From JAJDFU01 sp964641965 (GTDB lineage: Bacteria; Bacteroidota; Bacteroidia; Chitinophagales; Saprospiraceae): a DNA stretch of 64,000 bases. The stretch is taken from positions 14,962 to 78,961 of the forward strand of contig CAZXLD010000020.1 in NCBI GenBank assembly GCA_964641965.1, in the 5' to 3' direction. This document shows, piece by piece, positions 26,383 through 35,170 of this stretch (position 1 is the stretch's first letter; every line of letters begins with the position of its first letter). The notes beneath the pieces are model-generated. The model searched no databases. It had not been told where the DNA came from and saw nothing but the letters and a program-made list of their open reading frames with translations. Position numbers and translations under genes: made by a program.

Positions 26383-28614
26383 CTATTCATTGACCAAACG
26401 AAAAGGCGCTTCTAAGCACTCCATGGAGTTTGTACCCACATAGACGATAAAATCCCCTGGCTCAGACTCCCATGTTTTATCATAAGTGTAGAAAACCAAA
26501 TCTTCATTCCTGATTTCAAATGTGACCGTTTTCTCTTCTCCTGCAGCCAAGCTGATTTTTTGAAATCCTTTCAATTCCTTTACCGGTCGGGTCACACTTC
26601 CAACCAGGTCGCGCAGGTACAGTTGCACCACCTCCTCACCCTCATACTTCCCGGTATTCTTAACGCTGACAGAGATCGAAATGCTTCCCTGTTTTGTCAT
26701 CTCATTGGCACTAAGTTGGAGATCTGAATAGGTAAATGTGGAATAGCTCAGACCAAATCCAAAAGGATAGAGCGGATCATTTGGGCTGTCGATGTACTTG
26801 GTCGTGAAGTAGTTCTCGGGATCAAACGGGCGACCTGTATTCTTCATATTGTAATGAATTGGAATCTGCCCGACGTTCCTCGGAAAAGTCACGGTGAGCT
26901 TTCCACTGGGATTGTTACCCCCAAACAGCGTTTGTGCAATGGCCTCACCAGCCATGGTTCCTAAATGCCAGGTGTTTAAAATGGCAGGAATATGCTCATC
27001 AGCCCAAGTAATGGTAAGCGGTCTGCCTGCCATAGCGATCAATATAACGGGTTTGCCCAACTTGTACACTTCCTCCAACAATTCCTGTTGCACCCCGGGC
27101 AGGCCAATATCTGTTCGACTGGAAGCTTCTCCACTTTGACTGTGCGTTTCTCCTAATGCCATAAGGATAAGGTCAGATTTTCGTGCAGCACTTATAGCCT
27201 CAGCAAAACCTGACCGGTCCTTTCCCTTAAAATCAGCACCTTTGGCATAATGTATTTTCACCCCAGGTGATACCTTCTCAATTCCTTGCTTCAGGGTGAC
27301 CACCTTCTCCGGGTTTCCAGCCACATACCATGCGCCGAGCTGGCTCCGTTGATCATCGGCCAGCGGGCCTATCAAGGCAACTGAACCAATGCCTTTATCC
27401 AGCGGTAAAAGCTCATTTTCATTTTTAAGCAAGACAATGGATTCTTTTGCAGAACTCAAGGCGTGTTCAAAAAATTCTGCCGAGTAATAAGTCTCGGACT
27501 CACGAACACTATCAAGGTATCGAAATGGATCGTCGAATAACCCTAGCTCATACTTCATTCGCAGTATTCTTCGTACGCTCCGATCCAGTTCCTGCTCACG
27601 TATTGCCCCCTTTCGAACAAGGTCCGGAAGATGTTTGCTATACAATCCACCCTGCATATCCATATCTACACCAGCTTTGAAAGCTAACTCAGCAGCATGT
27701 TCTTCGTCACGAGCATATCCATGAGGTATCATTTCATTGATGGAAGTGTAATCCGTCACAATGAACCCTTCAAAATTCCACTCGTTTCTCAAAATATCCG
27801 TTAGCAAGAACGTACTTCCGGTGGCTGGGACCCCATCGAATTCATTGAATGCAGTCATTACTGTAGCAGCCCCTGCTTCGATCGCTGCACGGTAAGGAGG
27901 TAAATACTGCTCTCTCAACATCCGATCCGACATGTCTACGGTATGATAGTCTCTTCCGGCCTGAGACGCGCCGTAGGCTGCAAAATGTTTGACACACGCA
28001 AGAATGGTCTCCTGGCTCGACAAATCATCTCCCTGATAACCCCTTACTTTCGCTGCGGCAATCAAAGACCCCAAATATGGATCTTCTCCTGAACCTTCAG
28101 CAATACGGCCCCATCTTGGGTCACGGGCAATATCCACCATTGGATTATAGGTCCAATTAACTCCCCCGGAAGCCGCTTCCTTGGCAGAGAGCTTTGCCGT
28201 TCTTTCAATGATCTCCATATCCCAAGTGCAGGCCTCTCCCAGAGGGATAGGATAGGTAGTTCGATACCCATGTATCACATCCAATCCAAAAAGCATTGGG
28301 ATCTTCAGTCTCGATTCATTCATTGCTAATTCCTGCATCGGTCTCGCAAACTCTGTGGTCCATGCATTGAGAATGTTACCCGCCCTTCCAGCCTTAACCT
28401 CCTCTATAAAATCCTCTTTGAAATCCGTTCCGGTCATTGCATAGCCTGCGGTATAGAGGGTGAGCTGTCCAGCCTTCTCGTCCAGTGTCATTAAGCCCAA
28501 AAGCGAGTCTATTTTATTCTCGTAAGGGCCCTCCTTAAAGGCTGATCGGTCCTGTTCACTGCAAGCAAAAAGTAAGAATAGGGTAAAGATGAGGATTGAA
28601 ACCGGTGCTCTCAT
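26383..28614 (-). CDS. GH3 family beta-glycosidase, lipoprotein
   Basis: The 743-residue protein has a lipoprotein signal (TLFLLFAC) and the three-domain bacterial GH3 layout. The (beta/alpha)8 domain has GLDVIHGYRTTYPIP, DPRWGRIAEGSGEDP, KHFAAYG and the nucleophile Asp288 in EGFIVTDYTSI. The alpha/beta sandwich has LALGETHSQSGEASS, where a Glu is the usual acid/base. A C-terminal fibronectin-like domain (PLYPFGFGLSYSTFTYSDL) follows. Family members hydrolyse beta-glucosides or beta-xylosides from the non-reducing end, in the periplasm. Its paralogue lies immediately upstream on the same strand, and the pair probably arose by duplication. Confidence 0.92.
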   Translation of the reverse strand: MRAPVSILIFTLFLLFACSEQDRSAFKEGPYENKIDSLLGLMTLDEKAGQLTLYTAGYAMTGTDFKEDFIEEVKAGRAGNILNAWTTEFARPMQELAMNESRLKIPMLFGLDVIHGYRTTYPIPLGEACTWDMEIIERTAKLSAKEAASGGVNWTYNPMVDIARDPRWGRIAEGSGEDPYLGSLIAAAKVRGYQGDDLSSQETILACVKHFAAYGASQAGRDYHTVDMSDRMLREQYLPPYRAAIEAGAATVMTAFNEFDGVPATGSTFLLTDILRNEWNFEGFIVTDYTSINEMIPHGYARDEEHAAELAFKAGVDMDMQGGLYSKHLPDLVRKGAIREQELDRSVRRILRMKYELGLFDDPFRYLDSVRESETYYSAEFFEHALSSAKESIVLLKNENELLPLDKGIGSVALIGPLADDQRSQLGAWYVAGNPEKVVTLKQGIEKVSPGVKIHYAKGADFKGKDRSGFAEAISAARKSDLILMALGETHSQSGEASSRTDIGLPGVQQELLEEVYKLGKPVILIAMAGRPLTITWADEHIPAILNTWHLGTMAGEAIAQTLFGGNNPSGKLTVTFPRNVGQIPIHYNMKNTGRPFDPENYFTTKYIDSPNDPLYPFGFGLSYSTFTYSDLQLSANEMTKQGSISISVSVKNTGKYEGEEVVQLYLRDLVGSVTRPVKELKGFQKISLAAGEEKTVTFEIRNEDLVFYTYDKTWESEPGDFIVYVGTNSMECLEAPFRLVNE

Positions 28615-28953
28615 GTCCGTCTGTTTAGGTTTTGGTCAGGTTATTCACTCCTTCTCGTTAAAGCCTTCCACCTTCTAAAAATAGTCTGGATCGATCACTT
28701 GAGCCCTGAGCTTATATTGATACACGCCAACTATTGTCGTCAAACGGATTGACCGATCCGACCAGCTATCCCAAGTACACCAAACAACCCGCAGTACCTC
28801 GCACTGGCTCCAGGTCAGGTACAGATCCTAGGCCCCAACGCGACACCTTAGATCCTCGATGTGAAGGAAGCTTGCAGAAATATTCATTTTCGAACTGTAC
28901 CTGTGGTCCTGGATTCCCAACAGGAAGTACAAAAAATGAAGGTTCTTATCGAA
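28615..28953. other. intergenic stretch, 339 nt
   Basis: This lies between the two GH3 genes, both on the minus strand. It should hold the promoter of the downstream GH3 gene. I see no gene, clear hairpin or promoter motif in it. Confidence 0.4.
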
Positions 28954-31263
28954 TTATTCCTTCCAGTTTACCGTTCCTACGCTAAGTTGCTGGGAATCGG
29001 TACCTATCATGACCTCAAACAATCCGGGTTCCCAAACATAGTCCAGGTCATAGTTATAGAACATCAAGTCTTTCGTAGTAATAGTAAAGGATACTGTTTT
29101 GGTCTCACCCGGGCTGATCTCTACCTTTTTGAAACCCTTCAGTTCCTTTACAGGACGAGTAATCGAACCGACCAGATCCCGTATGTACAATTGAACCACT
29201 TCTTTTCCAGGTACTTCACCTGAATTCTTAACCGAGATGCTTGCGGTAAGGGAATCTCCGCCACTAAGCTCAGCACTACTTAAACTGATGTCTCCATATT
29301 CAAAATTGGAATAACTTAAGCCATATCCGAAGGGGTAAAGAGGTTCGTTGGAAACATCCAGGTAATTGGACTTAAATTTTTGAAACCAGTTTCCCTTAGA
29401 CAAAGGTCTTCCTGTATTCTTGTAGTTATAGAAGATCGGAATTTGACCTGTATTTTGTGGAAATGTTACGGGTAACTTTCCCGACGGATTTGCATCACCA
29501 AACAGCACATCCGCAATAGCATAGGCCCCGTCGGTTCCGGGAAACCATGCGTTTAGGATGGCAGGCACATTATCCTTTGCCCACTTGAAAGCCAATGGCC
29601 TACCTGTAAATAAAACCAACACCAGGGGCTTGCCGGTTTCTGCCAGGGCTTCTAACAGTCTCACCTGATTATCGGGTAAATCAATATTGGTTAAGCTCGA
29701 ACTTTCGCCGCTTGATTCAGCGGCTTCCCCCATAGCTGCCACGATCACATCCGATTGCCGCGCGACGCGCACAGCTTCCGCTATCATCTCTTCTTCCGAG
29801 CGATCGTCGCGATAGGTATCTTTTCCAAATGCACCTATTCGTTGCTCCAATTCCGGGTCCACAACAAAATTTGAACCACGTGCGGTGAGTACCTGTACAT
29901 TTTCTCCACCTACTTCTTTAAGGGCCTGGAGTAAGGTTACTGAGGACTTGTGATCTACCGCTACGGACCAGGTGCCTGCCATCTGTAGACTATTATCGGC
30001 CATCGGACCGATCAAGGCTACAGTTCCTTCCTTTTTTACAGGAAGTGTTCCATTCTCATTTTTAAGTAGAACAAGCGTCTCCGCTGTCAATTCCCTTGCC
30101 TTTGCCCTGTTTTCATCTGTATAGATCTCCGTTTGAGACCTTTGCTCATCGATGTACTGATAGGGGTCATCGAATAACCCTAGCTTAAACTTGGCTTCCA
30201 AAATCCGACGACACGCTTGATCAATAGCATCCATACTGATTACCCCCTTCTCCAGTGCCTCCGGCAATTTATCAAACATGGCCTCACTGACCATATCCAT
30301 GTCATTTCCGGCGTTGAGGGCCTTGGCCGCGACAGCAAGTGTGTCTCCAACACCATGGCTAACCATCTCGGTTACGCCAGTATAGTCAGATACCACAAAT
30401 CCCTTAAAGCCCCATTGCTCTCTCAGCAAATCTGTCAATAACCACCGATTACCCGCGGCGGGAATGCCATCTACGTCGTTGAATGAAGTCATAACACTCC
30501 CTACTCCAGCATCAATTGCGGCTTTGTACGGCGGCAAATACTCATTGTACATCCTAAGGCGACTCATATCGGTCGTTCCGTAATCCCGACCAGCTTCTGA
30601 AGCTCCGTACAAAGCAAAGTGTTTCACGCACGACATCATGGTATTGGGTAGCGCCAAATCACCTCCCTGGTATCCCTTCACCATCGCTTCGGCTACTCTT
30701 GATCCCAAGTAAGTGTCTTCGCCAGCCCCTTCAGCAATTCGACCCCAGCGAGGATCACGGGCAATATCTACCATGGGGGAAAATGTCCAGGCAATGCCAT
30801 CGGCAGTGGCTTCGTTGGCTGCTATTCTGGCTGTTTCCTCAACCAATTCCATATTAAAACTACTGGCGATCCCCAACGGGATGGGAAATCCGGTTCGATA
30901 GCCGTGAATCACATCCATGCCAAAGAGCAACGGAATGCCTAATCTACTTTCTTCCACCGCCACTTTTTGGGTCGCTCTAATCTTATCCAGTCCACGGATA
31001 TTAAAAAGCCCCCCGACTTTTCCTTGCTTCACTTTTGCAATAATCCCTGTACTTTTTGCAAGACCTGTATTGATATCGCCCGCAGAAGGCAAATTCAGCT
31101 GACCCAGTTTCTCTTCGAGAGTCATTTGCGCCAGCAGTGATTCCACTCTGGCTGCGCGTGTATCGTCATCACGGCTATCACCGTCCTTTAATCCATCTCC
31201 CGGATTACAGGATACCATGATCCATACGAATAAAAGAATAGAAATGCGATGAAATAATGTCAT
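28954..31263 (-). CDS. GH3 family beta-glycosidase, lipoprotein (second copy)
   Basis: The 769-residue protein has a lipoprotein signal (LLFVWIMVSC), GMDVIHGYRTGFPIP, DPRWGRIAEGAGEDT, KHFALYG and nucleophile Asp293 in KGFVVSDYTGV. It also has MGEAAESSGESSS in the second domain and a fibronectin-like end (PLYPFGYGLSYSNFEYGDI). Compared with its neighbour it has an insert between the first two domains (about residues 455-490, including DRSEEEMI). It is a paralogue of the downstream GH3 gene; the difference around the active-site cleft suggests the two act on different linkages or sugars. Both lie downstream of the SusC/SusD unit on the same strand. Confidence 0.92.
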   Translation of the reverse strand: MTLFHRISILLFVWIMVSCNPGDGLKDGDSRDDDTRAARVESLLAQMTLEEKLGQLNLPSAGDINTGLAKSTGIIAKVKQGKVGGLFNIRGLDKIRATQKVAVEESRLGIPLLFGMDVIHGYRTGFPIPLGIASSFNMELVEETARIAANEATADGIAWTFSPMVDIARDPRWGRIAEGAGEDTYLGSRVAEAMVKGYQGGDLALPNTMMSCVKHFALYGASEAGRDYGTTDMSRLRMYNEYLPPYKAAIDAGVGSVMTSFNDVDGIPAAGNRWLLTDLLREQWGFKGFVVSDYTGVTEMVSHGVGDTLAVAAKALNAGNDMDMVSEAMFDKLPEALEKGVISMDAIDQACRRILEAKFKLGLFDDPYQYIDEQRSQTEIYTDENRAKARELTAETLVLLKNENGTLPVKKEGTVALIGPMADNSLQMAGTWSVAVDHKSSVTLLQALKEVGGENVQVLTARGSNFVVDPELEQRIGAFGKDTYRDDRSEEEMIAEAVRVARQSDVIVAAMGEAAESSGESSSLTNIDLPDNQVRLLEALAETGKPLVLVLFTGRPLAFKWAKDNVPAILNAWFPGTDGAYAIADVLFGDANPSGKLPVTFPQNTGQIPIFYNYKNTGRPLSKGNWFQKFKSNYLDVSNEPLYPFGYGLSYSNFEYGDISLSSAELSGGDSLTASISVKNSGEVPGKEVVQLYIRDLVGSITRPVKELKGFKKVEISPGETKTVSFTITTKDLMFYNYDLDYVWEPGLFEVMIGTDSQQLSVGTVNWKE

Positions 31264-31767
31264 TGGCGCTAAGAATTTGTAACCCCCACAAATTATATAC
31301 CTTTTTGCAACTCAGGTGCTAACATAAACAGATCCCATAACAACCAGAAGCGATAGTTTTCAATCATCACAAATAGGTGCTCCTGATCGATAACAGATAG
31401 CGCAGCAGCTACCGGTTATGTTCGTAACTAGAATTCTAATAAGGACCCTATTCTTCCACTAATACCGGTTTAAAACTAAAAAGTCGTAGACTGTTCTAAT
31501 TGAATTCGGTCTAATTCGTCATCCTTACAAGAGAGCAGGCCAGAACCAAAGGAAATACTGTTAGACGACATATTACCCAAGTTTTCATGATTCATGTACT
31601 ATTTCAAGGGTGACCTGCTTTTGCTGGTAGGCAGGTATGACCTTTTTTAAATGTCCATTTATCATTGAACCCCTGTATTCATTGAGTTTCCATATCCGCG
31701 GGGGGGCCTTTAGACACACACCTACTTTATCAGGAAAATTGCTGAGCAGAAAATGGTGGTATGTTTT
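31264..31767. other. intergenic stretch, 504 nt
   Basis: This lies between the NTF2-like lipoprotein gene and the second GH3 gene, both on the minus strand. It probably carries the GH3 promoter. A short lipoprotein-leader-like frame at 31476-31588 (minus) looks frameshifted and is listed separately. Confidence 0.45.
31476..31588 (-). pseudogene. possible frameshifted small lipoprotein remnant
   Basis: ATG 31588 opens a leader-like peptide (MKTWVICRLTVFPLVLAC) that stops after 25 codons. In the neighbouring frame the same stretch reads SCKDDELDRIQLEQSTTF before a stop at 31476. A lipobox followed by a Lys/Asp-rich start is typical of Bacteroidota lipoproteins, so one frameshift could have broken a small gene. 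Chance is not excluded. Confidence 0.25.
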
Positions 31768-32220
31768 TTATTCATTATTATTCCAGATATCATGTGTCGT
31801 TTTCCATTCGCCACTGGGTTGCTTTTGGAGGATATTCAGGTATTTGGAAACCGAGACTGTGGTGCTATCTCCATTTTTTGGGATGAGCATTACTTCAGCA
31901 GTGCCTCTTCCGAAAGCCAAGTCACCGGAGACCTCAACTTCATTATAGTAACTATTTAAATGGGTTTCGTACAGATCAAAAGTGGCTTGATAATAGGCTT
32001 CTACCTCCTCCGGCCCCACCCTGGGCTCCGCACCTGGAGCCATCAGGATTGCGTCTTCGGTAAAATACCCTGCTATCGCCTTGGCATCGCCCTCATTGAA
32101 TGCCTGTGCTCTCGCTTTGCTCATAGCTTCTATGGCCGCAATATCTGAAGAAGCGTCTTTTCCCAACTGACATGAGCTCAAGAGTAGTACGATCATTACA
32201 GGGAAAAAAATGCTTTTCAT
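31768..32220 (-). CDS. NTF2-like (DUF4440/SnoaL-type) lipoprotein
   Basis: From ATG 32220 (MKSIFFPVMIVLLLSSC, lipobox Cys; an in-frame ATG lies four codons upstream) the protein has 150 residues. It follows the cystatin-like NTF2 pattern: helix AIEAMSKARAQAFNEGDAKAIAGYF, strand EDAILMAPGAEPRVGPEE, then GDLAFGRGTAEVML and EWKTTHDIWNNN. This fold binds small ligands and the exact role is unknown; many bacterial copies are scaffolds or putative isomerases. It lies behind the SusCD terminator, so it is probably a separate unit. Confidence 0.75.
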   Translation of the reverse strand: MKSIFFPVMIVLLLSSCQLGKDASSDIAAIEAMSKARAQAFNEGDAKAIAGYFTEDAILMAPGAEPRVGPEEVEAYYQATFDLYETHLNSYYNEVEVSGDLAFGRGTAEVMLIPKNGDSTTVSVSKYLNILQKQPSGEWKTTHDIWNNNE

Positions 32221-32407
32221 GTTGACCCTCACTCTTATTTAAGAATTGATTTAGACTTTTGACTCAAGCGGTCCCAAAAAGCTTACAAAGCTTGGCGAAC
32301 CTTCTTTTGAAGGGGGTCCCGAAAGCTACAGCTTGAGAAAGGACCCAAGTCCAGATTTCACAAGACTTTGAGAACTGGCGAATTGAAAAAATTCACATCA
32401 GTTCAGA

Positions 32408-32447
32408 TAAAAAACTGTTGGATTCCCCAAGGTAGAATCCAACAGTT
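32408..32447 (-). terminator. strong Rho-independent terminator of the SusC/SusD operon
   Basis: On the minus strand AACTGTTGGATTC and GAATCCAACAGTT form a perfect 13-bp stem (32413-32425 with 32435-32447, 9-nt loop), followed by a run of six T. It lies 26 nt downstream of the LamG lipoprotein gene. Confidence 0.92.
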
Positions 32448-32473
32448 ATGATCCGGTAATCGACACTTAGAAC

Positions 32474-33556
32474 TTACGATTCATCATCAATGATCTGCTG
32501 AATCTCTTCCTGGGTTAGCGCTTTATTAAAGATCCGTAATTCGTCCAATTGGCTTAGGTCAGAGTTGTGATCCCAATGGGTGAAGTTGGGAGCACCTGAC
32601 ATGATTGACATGACTTCAACCCCTTCCCAACTTGGACCAACAAACTCACCTTCCCGCACAATGGTACCGTTGATATACACTTTATTCTCTGTTCCTGAAA
32701 TGGTGAAAGCGAGATGTTGCCAATCTGTTGCAACTGCTGGATCAAGATCAGCAGCTTCGCCGCCATCAAACCAACTGTTTCCTTCACCGGTACCTGCATT
32801 CAGCTTGAACCGTTGATCGCTTTCTGCAGCTTCTCGAAAGAATTTAAAACCATTGTTCAAGGTAGCTGGTGGAGCATCTTCTCCCTCGGGTCCCATAACG
32901 AGAATACCTGCACGATTAGGCTCAGGGTTTAATTTGAACCACATCACAGCCGAAAATTCATCGTTTGTCAAGCTGGCTGAAGGGAATGTCAAATACCCAC
33001 CATCTGCGCCGGAGTAGGCTCCTGTACCAACTTTGGCATCTGCTGTAAACCCTGGTCTACCCACTTCTGTAGCAGAAGTTAAGGTGATTAATTCCAAATA
33101 TTCATTGTCGAAAGGCATGTAAAATATTTCGCCATCATACCTTGGAGTGTAAGGCTCCGTTTTTTCGAAGTCGACTGAAGCTGAACTCGTTTTGCCTTCC
33201 CCATCCACTGCAGTAATGGTCAGTGTATGTGGACCGTTTGTCAGGTCTTCATAGACAACCTCATCAACTACTCTGCGAAAATCCCTGAAGTCGGATAGAG
33301 TAGCAAAAGTAGTACCGTCCAAATCCAGGCTAACCTGCTGTAGTAAGATGTCATCTGATGCTTCAAAGCTAACCGTAAGGTCAACTACGTCCTCTACAAC
33401 CCGAATCAAAGTACCGTTTGTAGGGAAGTTGATTTCTATCATTGGTTCTTCTAAATCAGGACCAGCCGGAACTGGTACAATGTCGTCTATGTAGCCTTCG
33501 GAACAGGCAACGGCCAATACGATTATAAAGAGCCAAATAAATTTGGAAAATTTCAT
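32474..33556 (-). CDS. LamG/concanavalin-like surface lipoprotein next to SusD (putative surface glycan-binding protein)
   Basis: I choose ATG 33556 (MKFSKFIWLFIIVLAVAC), which gives a clean lipobox and leaves 16 nt after SusD; the frame opens eight codons earlier, inside the SusD gene. The 360-residue protein has an Ig-like domain (about 35-130, ending SSASVDFEKTEPY) and a C-terminal LamG-like jelly roll (GEIFYMPFDNEYLELI, SAVMWFKLNPEPN, WQHLAFTISGTENKVYING, LDELRIFNKALTQEEI). The position right after susD is typical of SusE/F-like or SGBP proteins, which hold glycan at the cell surface. It is the last gene of the operon, with a strong terminator behind it. Confidence 0.83.
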   Translation of the reverse strand: MKFSKFIWLFIIVLAVACSEGYIDDIVPVPAGPDLEEPMIEINFPTNGTLIRVVEDVVDLTVSFEASDDILLQQVSLDLDGTTFATLSDFRDFRRVVDEVVYEDLTNGPHTLTITAVDGEGKTSSASVDFEKTEPYTPRYDGEIFYMPFDNEYLELITLTSATEVGRPGFTADAKVGTGAYSGADGGYLTFPSASLTNDEFSAVMWFKLNPEPNRAGILVMGPEGEDAPPATLNNGFKFFREAAESDQRFKLNAGTGEGNSWFDGGEAADLDPAVATDWQHLAFTISGTENKVYINGTIVREGEFVGPSWEGVEVMSIMSGAPNFTHWDHNSDLSQLDELRIFNKALTQEEIQQIIDDES

Positions 33557-33572
33557 ACCTATCTGATTGTGT

Positions 33573-35150
33573 TTAACCATTGTTGTCGTGATCCTTCAAT
33601 TGTGGTAATAAATCCAATTGTATAAGTGGATATGGCAAGAAACGATCGGTAGAAGGGTTATAGGATATATTCTCCGGCGTTGCATTGCTATTCCAGTTGA
33701 TAAAAGTATGATTCAACTCATCTGTACGATCGTGTCTGATCAAGTCGTAGAATCGAGTTCCCCATTCCATTCCAAGTTCTGCTAACTTTTCATCCAGGAC
33801 GACGTTCAGGTCAACAGATGTAACCGCAGGCATCCCGGCACGATCTCGGACCATGTTCACAGCTTCCTGGGCAGACATAGGCCCTGGATTTCCTCCCATG
33901 ACTACAGCTTCAGCGTGCATTAACAGCATTTCGGCGTAGCGAAAAACCCTGAAATTGTTATTGTCACCATAAGCGGTACGACCCGGTGTGTAATGAATGG
34001 ACGGATTGTAATGCTTCGCACTTTGGAAATTATACCTTGGATGATTATTAAAAATGTCACCATCGGGTGAAACATTCGTGATAAAATCAGGTAAGGGATT
34101 GTAAGCAGGGTCGTTTTCGAGACTTTCTATTCCATCAGGTGTGAAATTCACACTTCCAATGATCCGGGTTTCTTCTCCCCGATCAAGCATGAACTTGATG
34201 AATTTTTCATTAGGCTCCCAAAAGCCCCATCCACCACCTATACCTTCTACAATAGGTTCATAACTGGAAGGTCCAAAGAACCACCAGGTATATCTAACAT
34301 TGGTTCCTGAACTTTGGCCAAAATCAGAATACTGGAATTCGAGAATACTCTCATTATTGTTCTTTCCGGGAATCTTAAAGGCGTCATAAAAGTTGGGATC
34401 CAGCTCAAAAAGCCCGGAGCTAATGATATCGCCGGTTGCTTCTGCTGCAGCTTGCCAGTTTTTCAACTCCAGGTTTGCATGAGCCTTAATGGCTTGTGCA
34501 GTATACCGGGTCACCCCAAAATTGATGTCTGTCCGCTGATTAGGCCGGACGGCCGGCAAAAGGGGAATCGCTTCATCCATGTCATCTGAAATGAACTGCA
34601 TCACTTCTTCAAATTCAGTGACGGGTGCCCCGACAAGCTCTGTTGGATCACTGGTATCAAACAAGAATATATCTCCCCAGAGCCTTGCTAACTGTAGAAA
34701 GGTAAATGCACGCATCACCTTGATTTCTGCAATATATTGATCTGCCAGCTGTGGATCGGCTCCGTTTTCCTTATATAAGAGTACTCCTTCGATCGCTCCA
34801 TTGTATCGAATAATATCGTTGTAAAACCCTTCCCAGCTGGTGTTGTACAACCAGAAACTTCGATCATATCTAAATGCTTCCGTCTCTATCAGGGGATCCT
34901 GATCTCCTGCTGCATTGACATCATCTCCACGGACACCAACGACACCGTAAGTTTCCCAATTAAACTGGTTGAGTTCGCCATATGCACCCTGAATCAATAA
35001 CACCATGTCTGCACTTTGGGTGTAATCGATTTCGCCTGCCAGTTGCTCATCTTCCAATGGCTCATCTAGAATACCCTGACAGGAGGATGCCACTAAAAGA
35101 GGCAAAATTAGTACTGCGAGTACCTTGAAGGATAGTTTTTTTAAGCTCAT
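33573..35150 (-). CDS. SusD/RagB family nutrient-binding outer membrane lipoprotein
   Basis: The 525-residue protein has a lipoprotein signal (VLAVLILPLLVASSC) and the SusD pattern of TPR-like helices. Visible elements are QSADMVLLIQGAYGELNQ, IAEIKVMRAFTFLQLARLWGD, TRYTAQAIKAHANLELKNW, FRVFRYAEMLLMHAEAV and MEWGTRFYDLIRHDRTDEL. The last two are strong family marks, and the C terminus ends in FLPYPLIQLDLLPQL. SusD proteins cap the SusC transporter and bind glycan at the cell surface. It lies 20 nt downstream of susC. Substrate specificity cannot be read from the sequence. Confidence 0.95.
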   Translation of the reverse strand: MSLKKLSFKVLAVLILPLLVASSCQGILDEPLEDEQLAGEIDYTQSADMVLLIQGAYGELNQFNWETYGVVGVRGDDVNAAGDQDPLIETEAFRYDRSFWLYNTSWEGFYNDIIRYNGAIEGVLLYKENGADPQLADQYIAEIKVMRAFTFLQLARLWGDIFLFDTSDPTELVGAPVTEFEEVMQFISDDMDEAIPLLPAVRPNQRTDINFGVTRYTAQAIKAHANLELKNWQAAAEATGDIISSGLFELDPNFYDAFKIPGKNNNESILEFQYSDFGQSSGTNVRYTWWFFGPSSYEPIVEGIGGGWGFWEPNEKFIKFMLDRGEETRIIGSVNFTPDGIESLENDPAYNPLPDFITNVSPDGDIFNNHPRYNFQSAKHYNPSIHYTPGRTAYGDNNNFRVFRYAEMLLMHAEAVVMGGNPGPMSAQEAVNMVRDRAGMPAVTSVDLNVVLDEKLAELGMEWGTRFYDLIRHDRTDELNHTFINWNSNATPENISYNPSTDRFLPYPLIQLDLLPQLKDHDNNG

Positions 35151-35170
35151 TTTCCTTTGCGATTTGGATT

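Noticed and set aside
28734..29223. Plus-strand frames over the gap between the GH3 genes
   Set aside because: They run into the antisense of a strong GH3 gene and show no coding features.
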